Shown here: positions 43,089 to 51,938 of the stretch, one piece after another
How positions within the stretch are numbered: the first letter of the stretch is position 1
Layout: each line of letters starts with the position of its first letter
NCBI GenBank assembly: GCA_017473015.1
Contig: JAFUNP010000024.1
Coordinates: 1-64,000 of the forward strand
Source: Oscillospiraceae bacterium
GTDB taxonomy: Bacteria > Bacillota > Clostridia > Oscillospirales > Ruminococcaceae
Direction of reading: 5' to 3'
Length of the DNA: 64,000 nt
The notes under the pieces: model-generated
Told to the model about the DNA's origin: nothing
Seen by the model: only the letters and a program-made list of their open reading frames with translations
The model's database searches: none
Translations under genes and position numbers: made by a program

Positions 43089-43182
43089 TAAATTTTTCCC
43101 TTATTATGTACATTTTTTACATTTTATTGATTTTGTCGGCAAATCATATTAAAATAATATAAATTTATACTGGGAGAGAGTT

Positions 43183-43908
43183 ATGGAGCAGAAAATACAG
43201 AAATTACAGCAGATTATTGACAACAGCCGGAATGTGGTGTTTTTCGGTGGTGCGGGTGTAAGCACAGAATCAGGCATTCCGGACTTCCGTTCCACAGACG
43301 GCCTGTATAACCAGAAATATAAATTTCCGCCGGAAGTTATATTGAGCCATGATTTTTTCTTTAATCAGATGGAAGATTTCTATGATTTTTACCGCGACAA
43401 AATGCTGGCGCTGGATGCACAGCCAAATGCCGCTCACAGATGGCTGGCAAAGCTGGAAGAAAAGGGAAAGCTGTCTGCCATTGTCACTCAGAATATTGAT
43501 GGTCTGCACCAGGCTGCCGGCAGCCGCCGTGTTTATGAGCTCCACGGCACGGTACATACCAACAGATGCCTGTCCTGTGGCCGGTTTTATACTGCTGAAT
43601 CAATATTGAATTCCACAGGTATCCCACGCTGTGAATGCGGTGGATTTGTAAAACCCAAAGTGGTACTTTATGATGAAAATCTGGATATGGACCTGTACAA
43701 CCGCGCTATCCGTGCCATCGGCAATGCAGACACAATGATAGTTGCCGGTACATCACTTACTGTTTATCCTGCAGCCGGTCTGATACGATATTTTAACGGT
43801 ACAAACCTGGTTCTTATCAACCGCGATGCCACCGCACTGGATTCATCTGCTGACCTGGTAATCCACGGCAGTGTGGGACAGGTGCTCAGTCAGATAGAAA
43901 TAAGATAA
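43183..43908 (+). CDS. cobB: Sirtuin NAD-dependent protein deacylase
   Basis: A 241-residue sirtuin. NAD-binding GAGVSTESGIPDFRS is at about residues 24-38, the catalytic TQNIDGLHQAAGS near residue 103 and ELHGTVHTNRC with the active-site histidine near 121. Four zinc cysteines (C-L-S-C and C-E-C-G) follow, one pair being C-x-C rather than C-x-x-C. It removes acetyl or other acyl groups from protein lysines in the cytoplasm, releasing O-acyl-ADP-ribose. It stands alone. Confidence 0.95.
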   Translation: MEQKIQKLQQIIDNSRNVVFFGGAGVSTESGIPDFRSTDGLYNQKYKFPPEVILSHDFFFNQMEDFYDFYRDKMLALDAQPNAAHRWLAKLEEKGKLSAIVTQNIDGLHQAAGSRRVYELHGTVHTNRCLSCGRFYTAESILNSTGIPRCECGGFVKPKVVLYDENLDMDLYNRAIRAIGNADTMIVAGTSLTVYPAAGLIRYFNGTNLVLINRDATALDSSADLVIHGSVGQVLSQIEIR

Positions 43909-44002
43909 AATATTACAATTTGATTAAATTTGCATTAATTATCAGCCTTTTATCACACAAATTGCTTTTTTATGATATACTGTATCAAAGAGGTATAAAA
44001 GT

Positions 44003-44617
44003 ATGAAGAAATTTGTGAAAAGGCTGATTTGCTTTTTATTGGTGGTGATTACGGTAATGGGCACATTGTCCTTTCCGGTTATAAAAAATGGTTACAGCCT
44101 TTATGTACAGGCTGTGACAGAAACTCCTGTGGATATGAAGGTATCACGGATTAAATCCGGTGATGCATATACTCCCTATGAAGAAATTTCGCCTGTTTTT
44201 GTAGACCGGCTGGTGCAGTCGGAAGACAGGCGTTTTTATAAACATTTTGGCTTTGATATAATCTCCTTATCCAGAGCGGTAGTAGCCAATGTTTTCAGCG
44301 GCAGCTACAGTCAGGGCGGCAGCACCCTTACTCAGCAGCTGGCAAAGAATATGTATTTTTCTTTTGATAAGCAGTTGGAGCGAAAGGTGGCAGAACTGTT
44401 TGTGGCGTTTGACCTGGAGCGCATGTACTCCAAAGAAGAAATACTTGCGTTGTACTGTACACTGGCATATTTTGGCCAGAACTGTTATGGCGTAAAGCAG
44501 GCAGCGGCATATTATTACGGTATTACACCTATGCAGCTGGATGAAACCCAGTCACAACAGCTGGTGGAAACTCTCAAAGCTCCAAGCGTACATAATCCGT
44601 CCACAATGGGCAGCTGA
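44003..44617 (+). CDS. mtgA: Monofunctional peptidoglycan glycosyltransferase
   Basis: A 204-residue family 51 glycosyltransferase with an N-terminal membrane helix (about residues 8-28). Motif 1 SEDRRFYKHFGFD (catalytic glutamate), motif 2 SQGGSTLTQQLAKN, and motif 3-4 ERKVAELFVAFDLERMYSKE are intact. No transpeptidase domain follows, so this is the monofunctional type that polymerises lipid II into glycan strands outside the membrane. The length is typical of complete monofunctional enzymes, not of a broken class A PBP. It is monocistronic with a terminator. Confidence 0.92.
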   Translation: MKKFVKRLICFLLVVITVMGTLSFPVIKNGYSLYVQAVTETPVDMKVSRIKSGDAYTPYEEISPVFVDRLVQSEDRRFYKHFGFDIISLSRAVVANVFSGSYSQGGSTLTQQLAKNMYFSFDKQLERKVAELFVAFDLERMYSKEEILALYCTLAYFGQNCYGVKQAAAYYYGITPMQLDETQSQQLVETLKAPSVHNPSTMGS

Positions 44618-44648
44618 TAACAGTATCAGTTTATAAATATTTATTTGC

Positions 44649-44675
44649 AAGGCAGGAAAACCTGCCTTTTTTCTT
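44649..44675 (+). terminator. Rho-independent terminator of mtgA
   Basis: Perfect 8-base stem AAGGCAGG (44649-44656) and CCTGCCTT (44661-44668) with an AAAA loop and TTTTCTTTG tail. Confidence 0.92.
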
Positions 44676-44696
44676 TGTTAATATTGCTTAAAATTA

Positions 44697-44725
44697 TTGC
44701 TATTATTTAACGGATATGATAAAAT
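44697..44725 (+). promoter_or_regulatory. Predicted promoter for prfC
   Basis: TTGCTA (44697-44702) and TAAAAT (44720-44725) with a 17-base spacer, 53 bases before the GTG start. Confidence 0.55.
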
Positions 44726-44778
44726 AATATGGTTAATGTTTAATTTCACTTAATTGATATATTATTACGGAGGCTTTC

Positions 44779-46374
44779 GTGAAAGATTATTTGAATCAGA
44801 TAGAAAAAAGAAGAACTTTTGCTATTATCTCTCACCCTGACGCCGGTAAAACCACTCTTACAGAAAAGCTGCTGCTGTACGGTGGCGCTATTCAGCAGGC
44901 CGGTATTGTTAAAGGTAAAAAAGGTGCCAGAGCCGCTACATCTGACTGGATGGAAATTGAAAAGCAGCGTGGTATTTCTGTTACATCATCAGTAATGCAG
45001 TTCAACTATGACGGCTACTGTGTAAACATTCTGGATACCCCTGGCCATCAGGACTTCTCAGAAGACACATACAGAACTCTTATGGCAGCGGACAGTGCGG
45101 TTATGGTTATCGACGCCGCCAAAGGTGTTGAAGCACAGACCAAAAAACTGTTCAAAGTATGTACAATGAGAAATATCCCTATTTTCACATTTATCAATAA
45201 AATGGACCGCGATTCCCAGGACCCTTTTGACCTGCTGGAAGAAATCGAAAATGTGCTGGGCATCCAGACATACCCTATGAACTGGCCTATCGGCAGCGGT
45301 AAAGAATTCAAAGGTGTTTATGACAGACACAGACAGGAAATCCTGGCTTTCCAGCACGATGGTAAAATCGGTGTAAACCAGGCACAGGTTATCAGTGCCA
45401 AGCTGGGCGATGCTGACCTGGACGACCTGATTACACCACAGCTGCACCAGACACTTTCTGATGATGTTGAGCTGCTGGACGGCGCTGCATATGATTTTGA
45501 CAGGGAAATGATAAACACAGGTAAGCTGACACCTGTATTTTTCGGTTCAGCTCTCACAAACTTTGGTGTAGAACCGTTTATCAAAGAATTTCTGGCACTG
45601 ACCACATCACCTCTGGCACGCCATTCTTCTGCCGGCATGATTGAGCCTACAGAAAACAGCGATTTCTCCGCCTTTGTTTTCAAAATTCAGGCCAATATGA
45701 ACAAAGCCCACCGCGACAGAATTGCTTTCATGCGTATTGTAAGCGGCAAGTTTGAAAGAGGTATGGATGTTTTCCATGTTCAGGGCGGCAAAAAGGTGCG
45801 CCTTTCCCAGTCTACACAGCTGATGGCAAGTGAAAGGGAAACCGTGGACGAAGCCTTTGCCGGTGACATTATCGGTATCTTTGACCCGGGTATTTTCTCT
45901 ATCGGCGATACAATCACCACAGCCAAAGTACCTTTCAGCTTTGACAGTATCCCTACTTTTGCACCGGAACACTTCGCGCGTATCAGCCAGGTTGATACTA
46001 TGAAGCGTAAACAGTTCGTAAAAGGTATGGAACAGATTGCACAGGAAGGTGCTATCCAGATTTTCAAAGAACCCGGTGCCGGTTTTGAAGAAGTTATTGT
46101 TGGCGTTGTAGGTGTTCTCCAGCTGGAAGTTCTGGAGCATCGTCTGAAAACAGAATATAATGTTGACATAAGAATGCAGAGCCTGCCATATCAGTTTATA
46201 CGCTGGATTGAAAATGAGGATGTAAACCTGCGTTCACTGAATATCACCAGTGATACAAAAGCACTGGAAGACTTCCGTGACAGAAAACTGCTGCTGTTTA
46301 CCAGCCAGTGGAACATCAACTGGGCCACAGAAAAAAATCCTGACCTGAAACTGGTTGACATTGCACAGAATTAA
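44779..46374 (+). CDS. prfC: Peptide chain release factor 3
   Basis: A 531-residue translational GTPase of the RF3 type. G1 SHPDAGKTTLTEKLLLYGGA, G3 DTPGHQDFSEDTYRTLMAAD and G4 NKMDRDSQDPFDLLEEIE match RF3 closely and distinguish it from EF-G. It recycles RF1 and RF2 from the ribosome after termination. The start is GTG at 44779 with a good ACGGAGG site upstream. Length is normal. Confidence 0.96.
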   Translation: MKDYLNQIEKRRTFAIISHPDAGKTTLTEKLLLYGGAIQQAGIVKGKKGARAATSDWMEIEKQRGISVTSSVMQFNYDGYCVNILDTPGHQDFSEDTYRTLMAADSAVMVIDAAKGVEAQTKKLFKVCTMRNIPIFTFINKMDRDSQDPFDLLEEIENVLGIQTYPMNWPIGSGKEFKGVYDRHRQEILAFQHDGKIGVNQAQVISAKLGDADLDDLITPQLHQTLSDDVELLDGAAYDFDREMINTGKLTPVFFGSALTNFGVEPFIKEFLALTTSPLARHSSAGMIEPTENSDFSAFVFKIQANMNKAHRDRIAFMRIVSGKFERGMDVFHVQGGKKVRLSQSTQLMASERETVDEAFAGDIIGIFDPGIFSIGDTITTAKVPFSFDSIPTFAPEHFARISQVDTMKRKQFVKGMEQIAQEGAIQIFKEPGAGFEEVIVGVVGVLQLEVLEHRLKTEYNVDIRMQSLPYQFIRWIENEDVNLRSLNITSDTKALEDFRDRKLLLFTSQWNINWATEKNPDLKLVDIAQN

Positions 46375-46410
46375 TGCTAAACTTATTTCCGGTAATTAAA
46401 TAGTATATTA

Positions 46411-46471
46411 AGGGCAGACAACCTTGCGCATGCTGAAATGTTGCAAAGGTACAGTATGCTCTTTTTGTTTT
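46411..46471 (+). terminator. Probable imperfect terminator after prfC
   Basis: AGGGCA (46411-46416) pairs with TGCTCT (46457-46462, one G-U), and ACCTTGC (46421-46427) pairs with GCAAAGGT (46443-46450, one bulge); CTTTTTGTTTTG follows. Confidence 0.55.
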
Positions 46472-46498
46472 GAAACAAATATGTTATGATGGTATCAT
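46470..46498 (+). promoter_or_regulatory. Predicted promoter for the alpha-glucosidase gene
   Basis: TTGAAA (46470-46475) and TATCAT (46493-46498) with a 17-base spacer, directly after the prfC terminator. Confidence 0.5.
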
Positions 46499-46530
46499 AG
46501 ACAGCAATACTTACAGAAAGGAAACCGAAT

Positions 46531-48213
46531 ATGATTTTACACAAAGAAAAAAACTGGTGGAAAGATGCCGCAGTGTATCAGATTTACCCAAAGAGCTTTT
46601 ACGATTCAAACGGTGACGGCTACGGCGATATAGAAGGTATACGCCAGAAACTGCCATACATCAAATCTCTGGGTGTTGATGTTATCTGGGTATGTCCGTT
46701 CTTCAAAAGCCCACAGGCTGACAATGGTTACGATGTTGCAGATTATTTTAAAGTAGACCCTATTTTCGGCGGTGATATGAATGACCTGAGAAATCTTATT
46801 GACGATATTCACGCCATGGATATGAAATTTGTTCTGGATATGGTTGCAAACCACACATCTGATGAACATGAATGGTTCCAGAAAGCTCTGGCAGGGGACG
46901 AAAAGTATATGAACTACTACTATTTCCGTGACCCTGTAAACGGCAAAGCACCTTGCAACTGGGCCAGTGTTTTTGGTGGCGGCGCATGGGAATATGTACC
47001 TCATCTGAACAAATACTATCTCCACACATTCCACAAAAAACAGCCTGACCTGAACTGGGAAAACAAAGAGGTTGTGGACGAAGTTATCAGTATTATGAAA
47101 CACTGGGCGGAGTACGGTGTGGACGGTTTCCGTCTGGATGCAATCAACTACCTTTACAAAGAACCTGATTTTCCTGATGTTGAACCGATGCCGGGTTCTG
47201 AATTCGGTTTTGGCACAGAACACTATGCCAACAAGCCAAAGGTAAACGAACACTTCAACAGACTGAACAGGGAAGTATTCTCACCATACAATATGATGAC
47301 AGTGGCAGAAGTAGCCTACATCAACGGCGATACAGCCAGAGAATACTGCGGTCTTCACAAACCGGAAATTGATATGCTGTACCTGTTCGAACTGTTGAAC
47401 TTTGACCAGGACGGCTACGATAAATTTGCTCCGCTGCCTTTTGATGTAAAAGCATTCAAAGAAGCCATCTTTACCTGGCAGGAAGAAATGAAAGACTGTG
47501 GCCACTTGGCACTGTTCTTCTCAAACCATGACCAGGCCAGAAGCGTTTCCCGTTTCGGCAATGACAGTGACGAATACCGCGACCTGTCAGCAAAAATGCA
47601 CGGCAACACAATGTATATGCTGAAAGGTACACCATATATCTATCAGGGCGAAGAACTGGGTATGACCAGCCTGGACTACACAGCAGTGGAAGATTTCCAT
47701 GATGTTGAAGTACCATTTATGTGGCAGGAAAAGGTAATTGAAGGCGGCGAAAGCGAAGAAAAATGGATTAACCTTTTCAACACCCGTTCCCGTGACGGCG
47801 GCCGCAGCCCTATGCAGTGGGATTCCACAGCAAACGGCGGTTTCTCCAAGGTAACACCATGGCAGAAAACCAACGGCAACTACACAAAAATTAATGTTGC
47901 CCTTCAGGACAAAGACGAAACATCCCCTCTGAACTTCTACCGCCATCTGCTGCGCGTAAGAAAAACACTGAAAAGCGTTATCAACGGTACAGTTACACCT
48001 TTTGACACGGACAGCGACGCCACAGTATGCTACAGCCGTGACTATGAAGATGAACAGGTTATCAGCATCAACAACTTCAAAGATTATAATGTGCAGGTTG
48101 TATTGCCTGCCGGTGATTTCAGAGTTCTGCTGACAAACTACGGTGATGTTGCAGAAATCAGCGGCACAGTAACTCTCCGTCCATATGAAGCTATCACAGC
48201 AATCAGAAAATAA
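46531..48213 (+). CDS. malL: GH13 alpha-glucosidase (oligo-1,6-glucosidase/maltase type)
   Basis: A 560-residue GH13 subfamily 31-like enzyme. Region I is DMVANHTSDEH, region II DGFRLDAINYL with the nucleophile aspartate, region III TVAEVAYI with the acid glutamate, region IV FFSNHDQAR, and region V QPDLNWEN. The residue right after the nucleophile is alanine. In this subfamily valine there goes with alpha-1,6 activity and alanine or threonine with alpha-1,4, so maltase activity is favoured. Cytoplasmic, acting on imported oligosaccharides. The ATG follows AAAGGAAACC. Confidence 0.93.
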   Translation: MILHKEKNWWKDAAVYQIYPKSFYDSNGDGYGDIEGIRQKLPYIKSLGVDVIWVCPFFKSPQADNGYDVADYFKVDPIFGGDMNDLRNLIDDIHAMDMKFVLDMVANHTSDEHEWFQKALAGDEKYMNYYYFRDPVNGKAPCNWASVFGGGAWEYVPHLNKYYLHTFHKKQPDLNWENKEVVDEVISIMKHWAEYGVDGFRLDAINYLYKEPDFPDVEPMPGSEFGFGTEHYANKPKVNEHFNRLNREVFSPYNMMTVAEVAYINGDTAREYCGLHKPEIDMLYLFELLNFDQDGYDKFAPLPFDVKAFKEAIFTWQEEMKDCGHLALFFSNHDQARSVSRFGNDSDEYRDLSAKMHGNTMYMLKGTPYIYQGEELGMTSLDYTAVEDFHDVEVPFMWQEKVIEGGESEEKWINLFNTRSRDGGRSPMQWDSTANGGFSKVTPWQKTNGNYTKINVALQDKDETSPLNFYRHLLRVRKTLKSVINGTVTPFDTDSDATVCYSRDYEDEQVISINNFKDYNVQVVLPAGDFRVLLTNYGDVAEISGTVTLRPYEAITAIRK

Positions 48214-48236
48214 TTCAGAAAATAATAGTATATAAA

Positions 48237-48268
48237 AAATCCGCCGGAGTAATCCGACGGATTTTTAA
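48237..48268. terminator. Bidirectional terminator between malL and the DUF819 gene
   Basis: Stem AAATCCGCCGGA with TCCGACGGATTT (one mismatch) around 48238-48265, A-rich to the left and T-rich to the right, between convergent genes. Confidence 0.88.
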
Positions 48269-48274
48269 TATAAT

Positions 48275-49537
48275 TTATATTCCCAGAATAATGCCTACCA
48301 GTGTGCCCATATAGTTACCTATAACATAACCAAGTACGCCTACCAGCATTGCAGGCCCTACCAGAGCAGTCCACCCTTGAGATATTGCCATGCCTGCAGC
48401 GGTTGTAGGGCCGCCTATATTGGCATTGGAAGCAATAATAGCGTCTTCCAGCGAAGCCTTGCACAGCTTCGCCCCAATAAAGCAGAAAGTCATATTTACA
48501 ACAACCATTATAAAGCACAGAACCAGGAACAGCGGCGATTTGTTGATTACGGTCATAATGTTTGCCGGTACACCTATAACAAACAGGAACAGGTAAATCA
48601 GATATGTACCTATTTCCTGTGAGCCGTTCATTTTTTCCACAACCTGCTTTGTGAAGAAGGTGGCCACTATAACTGATATTGTGGTAATCCACACATACTG
48701 TGAGCCGAAGAATTTGTACACAAAATCCTGGAACACAGTGCGGTTGTCTGCCGGCACCATACCCATGAAAATATCTGCAATAATTGTTGATGCCCATACA
48801 ACAGCCACAGAGTAAGCGATATTAAATGAAATATCTTTCAGGGAAATATCCTTGCGACTCCAGAAAGATGCGGCCTGTGTCTTGCCGGTATCCATGCCGG
48901 ATTCCACAGCATCAATATAAGGATGGGAAAACTTATTGCGGAACCATTTCATTCCAGCAATAAATATCAGCACAAAGAAGTATGCAGCCATCAGCAGGTT
49001 GTCAGCAACAGTGGCAGCTGCCGCAATATCTGTGCCTTTCAGCCCGTGAGCATCGGCCATAGCTGCAAAGTTTACACCGCCGCCTATGTAAGAGCCTGTC
49101 ATCATAGAGGCAACGCCAGCCAGGTCATTGATATTGCCGCCATTGGCAACATAAGCACCTTTAAGCATATTAAAAGCTATCAGAGCGCCTATTGTGGTAC
49201 CGGCAGCACCCATAAGGAAGACTATCAGCATTTTACCGGTCAGTTTACCGATTTTGTTCAGATTACACTGCAACAGCAGCAGCGGAATGCCCATAGGAAC
49301 AATAAAGCCCCATACGATATCGTCATACAGAGGACTGTTTACGGGAATAATGCCTATATTGGCTGCAAACATTGCTATAATCAGCGCTATAATAGCACCG
49401 GATACCTTTGAGGCCCATTTGTATGTCTGTTCCAGCCATATAGACAAAGCGACAGTAACACACATTATACCCAGCAATCCCCAGGTATTGTCAGCAGTAA
49501 TAAGAGTTGTGCCGAAAAGAGATTCCATTAATGTCAT
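48275..49537 (-). CDS. DUF819 family membrane protein (YjcL-like)
   Basis: A 420-residue protein with about eleven to twelve predicted helices. It matches the DUF819 family: the inverted-repeat glycine-rich blocks MMTGSYIGGGVNFAAMADAH (about residues 145-164) and IIASNANIGGPTTAAGMAIS near residue 370 are characteristic. Members are suspected secondary transporters, but the substrate is not established. The ATG has AGGGGAAAA upstream. It is monocistronic and divergent from the sugar acetyltransferase gene. Confidence 0.88.
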   Translation of the reverse strand: MTLMESLFGTTLITADNTWGLLGIMCVTVALSIWLEQTYKWASKVSGAIIALIIAMFAANIGIIPVNSPLYDDIVWGFIVPMGIPLLLLQCNLNKIGKLTGKMLIVFLMGAAGTTIGALIAFNMLKGAYVANGGNINDLAGVASMMTGSYIGGGVNFAAMADAHGLKGTDIAAAATVADNLLMAAYFFVLIFIAGMKWFRNKFSHPYIDAVESGMDTGKTQAASFWSRKDISLKDISFNIAYSVAVVWASTIIADIFMGMVPADNRTVFQDFVYKFFGSQYVWITTISVIVATFFTKQVVEKMNGSQEIGTYLIYLFLFVIGVPANIMTVINKSPLFLVLCFIMVVVNMTFCFIGAKLCKASLEDAIIASNANIGGPTTAAGMAISQGWTALVGPAMLVGVLGYVIGNYMGTLVGIILGI

Positions 49538-49633
49538 AAATTTTCCCCTGATAAAATATTTGTTTTATTCATTATACAATGTAATACTCTTTGATACAAG
49601 TAAATATTTATGTAAAACTGTAAATACAAATGT

Positions 49634-49662
49634 TTTACATAGACGTTTTATAATGATATAAT
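49634..49662 (+). promoter_or_regulatory. Predicted promoter for the sugar acetyltransferase gene
   Basis: TTTACA (49634-49639) and perfect TATAAT (49657-49662) with a 17-base spacer, 32 bases before the start codon. Confidence 0.6.
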
Positions 49663-49694
49663 TGATGTAACAAAACAGGACAAGGTGCAATGTT

Positions 49695-50267
49695 ATGACA
49701 GAAAGAGAAAAGGCTCTGGCTGGGCTGGAGTTTATAAGAGGAGATAAAGACCTGAAAAAACAGAGAGACAGAGCAGAACTGCTGTGTTTTAAATATAACT
49801 CCACATCGCCGGACAGACGGGATGTAAAAGAAGAAATCCTGGCACAGTTGATTCCTGACAGGGAAGAAGGTTGTTACATAAAATCTCCTTTTATTTGCGA
49901 ATACGGTGAATATATTCATCTGGGTAAAAACTTTTTTGCCAACTATAACTGCAAGCTTATTGATGGCGGAAAAATTTCTTTTGGTGACAATGTGCTGATA
50001 GGTCCAGACTGTACTTTTGTCACTGCTGTACATCCTACCGATCCGGAAAGAAGACTGGCAGGGTATCAGATTTTTAAACCCGTGACAGTGGGGGACAATG
50101 TATGGTTCGGCGCAGGTGTCACAGTCTGCCCCGGCGTTACAATAGGGGATAACTGTGTTATAGGTGCAGGCAGTGTGGTAGTAAAGAATATTCCACGGAA
50201 CACATTTGCTGCAGGAAACCCATGCAGAGTGATACGCAGTGTGCTTCCACAGGATAAAAATGAATAA
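49695..50267 (+). CDS. Maltose/galactoside O-acetyltransferase family
   Basis: A 190-residue left-handed beta-helix acetyltransferase. The N-terminal helical part resembles Maa and LacA. The hexapeptide-repeat core includes YIHLGKNFFANYNC, the catalytic histidine in TFVTAVHPTDPERR, and the acetyl-CoA loop VTVGDNVWFGAGVTVCPGVT. It acetylates sugars at O-6 in the cytoplasm, probably for detoxification. Exact sugar unknown. A strong terminator follows. Confidence 0.93.
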   Translation: MTEREKALAGLEFIRGDKDLKKQRDRAELLCFKYNSTSPDRRDVKEEILAQLIPDREEGCYIKSPFICEYGEYIHLGKNFFANYNCKLIDGGKISFGDNVLIGPDCTFVTAVHPTDPERRLAGYQIFKPVTVGDNVWFGAGVTVCPGVTIGDNCVIGAGSVVVKNIPRNTFAAGNPCRVIRSVLPQDKNE

Positions 50268-50272
50268 ATAAC

Positions 50273-50304
50273 AAGACCGGTACAGCTGTACCGGTCTTTC
50301 TTTA
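50273..50304. terminator. Rho-independent terminator
   Basis: Perfect 11-base stem AAGACCGGTAC and GTACCGGTCTT (50273-50298) followed by TCTTTATAAT; between convergent genes. Confidence 0.92.
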
Positions 50305-50334
50305 TAATTTGAATTAGATGAAAGTGAATAACAA

Positions 50335-51795
50335 TTAAAGTGTTGCTCTCCAGGCAGCTTTGCTGTCGCGGTCTTTTTTGTCCACAATTTTCAGTGTCAT
50401 CTGCTGTGCCCAGTCCCATGTTTTTGCGGCCTGTGCATGAACAAAGTCTGTCAGGAATGCTTTTGCATATTCAGGATTTGTTTCTTTCAATTTTGCATAA
50501 GCTTCTCTTACGGCAGGTACTGTGACTGCCCATTCAGCTTCCATTTTTGCCACTTCTTCATGCACCATGTCTTCTGCATAACCGTAGTTCATTTCCATTG
50601 TCATATTAAGCATATGGAATGCCCAGTATGCTCTGTCACCGTGGTATCTGAAATCATCCATATCAGGTTTCAGATGTGTGAACTGTGTGGACTGGATATC
50701 CTGCCAGTACCAGCCTTTTGGTGCAGCTGTGATAGCAGGGAACCATGGCTGATATGGACTTACGCATGGTCTCAGTGTTGTTCTCCAGATTGTTGTCAGG
50801 TCTGCGTCGTCCTGGAATTCTACTATCATGCTTTCGATTGTTGTGTCACGGCAGATACCATAGTAGCAATGTGGTGTGGCGGCCGGGTCTTCTTTCAGCA
50901 TGTCCTCGTGTTCAGGACAGTGTGCGCGCAGAATAGGTTTCAGGTCTTCCACGCCAAACTTTCTTGGTGCTTTGATAGCTGTTGTGCGGTGTGGCAGAGG
51001 GTCGCCGCCTGTAATCATGCTCCATGCAATGTCTGAACGGTCCCAGTTGGATTTCACATCGCTGCCTTCGCCCTGATATACTGCTGCATAGTCAAAGTCA
51101 GAATAATCACCCTCTACAGCAGGTGTGTACCAGCCATTGCGGATAGCATAGCCCACCAGGTCTTCAGACCAGTAGTAGTTTTTGTGTTCTGTATCTGTAA
51201 AGTCAACTTCATGGAGGGTCAGCCAGTTAGGAATGTAGTAAATTTCATCATCACCGATTCTTCTGGCCACATAGTTATTGCCAACTGTCAGCTGAATTAC
51301 CCAGCCTTCATCCTTGTCACAGATGTGGTATGCTCTGGTTGAACGGTAGCCAAATTCTTTCATCAGCTGTGCTGCAACTTCAACGCCTTCTCTGGCTGTT
51401 TTACATCTTTCGGCAATCAGTCTTCGCATACCATAGCCCAGGCCGCCTGTGTATGGCTGTGTGGATTCTTTTGTGGACACGCAGCTGTCAGATACTACTG
51501 CAACACCCCATTCATTTACAAAACCGTCGGCAAATGGCTCACCACCCGGGCAGCGCAGTTCACTCCACAGATATCCCCATGTTACAGGAACCTGTGGTAC
51601 CACTGCTGTACCGTCATCAAATGTAAGCACTTCGCCTTCTTTGTGCTCCATTCTTGGCACTTTATGTACCTGGATAACACAGTTCATATCATCTTCACCG
51701 TGTGCCAGAATAACTCTGCCGGTTTTTGATGCGTTTTTACCTACGATGATTGTACTGCAGTTGTCCCAGCTCTCGAAATTTCTGTTTCTTTCCAT
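50335..51795 (-). CDS. pepD: Peptidase family C69 dipeptidase
   Basis: A 486-residue protein of the C69 (PepDA-type) N-terminal nucleophile family. The expected nucleophile is the cysteine in DNCSTIIVGKNAS (residue 13), exposed after removal of a short propeptide. WGYLWSELRCPGGEPFADGFVNEWG, in two parts around residues 74-98, and GGLGYGMRRLIAERCKTARE are further conserved blocks. It hydrolyses a range of dipeptides in the cytoplasm. Length is typical. It is monocistronic. Confidence 0.92.
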   Translation of the reverse strand: MERNRNFESWDNCSTIIVGKNASKTGRVILAHGEDDMNCVIQVHKVPRMEHKEGEVLTFDDGTAVVPQVPVTWGYLWSELRCPGGEPFADGFVNEWGVAVVSDSCVSTKESTQPYTGGLGYGMRRLIAERCKTAREGVEVAAQLMKEFGYRSTRAYHICDKDEGWVIQLTVGNNYVARRIGDDEIYYIPNWLTLHEVDFTDTEHKNYYWSEDLVGYAIRNGWYTPAVEGDYSDFDYAAVYQGEGSDVKSNWDRSDIAWSMITGGDPLPHRTTAIKAPRKFGVEDLKPILRAHCPEHEDMLKEDPAATPHCYYGICRDTTIESMIVEFQDDADLTTIWRTTLRPCVSPYQPWFPAITAAPKGWYWQDIQSTQFTHLKPDMDDFRYHGDRAYWAFHMLNMTMEMNYGYAEDMVHEEVAKMEAEWAVTVPAVREAYAKLKETNPEYAKAFLTDFVHAQAAKTWDWAQQMTLKIVDKKDRDSKAAWRATL

Positions 51796-51896
51796 ATTGA
51801 TTTCCTTTCGTTATACAATGGTTTCAGCCCAATATCATATAATTATTTAATTATACTTTATCATTTCAGCTGATGAAAATCAACATATTAAAAGAA

Positions 51897-51922
51897 AAAA
51901 GACTGCACACAGGCAGTCTTTT
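51897..51922 (-). terminator. Rho-independent terminator of the MATE gene
   Basis: Perfect 10-base stem AAAAGACTGC (51897-51906) and GCAGTCTTTT (51913-51922); on the minus strand it is followed by TTTTTCTTTT. Confidence 0.92.
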
Positions 51923-51938
51923 ATACAGATAATATGTA

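Noticed and set aside
44003..44617. Truncated class A PBP
   Set aside because: The length, intact GT51 motifs and following terminator fit a complete monofunctional glycosyltransferase.
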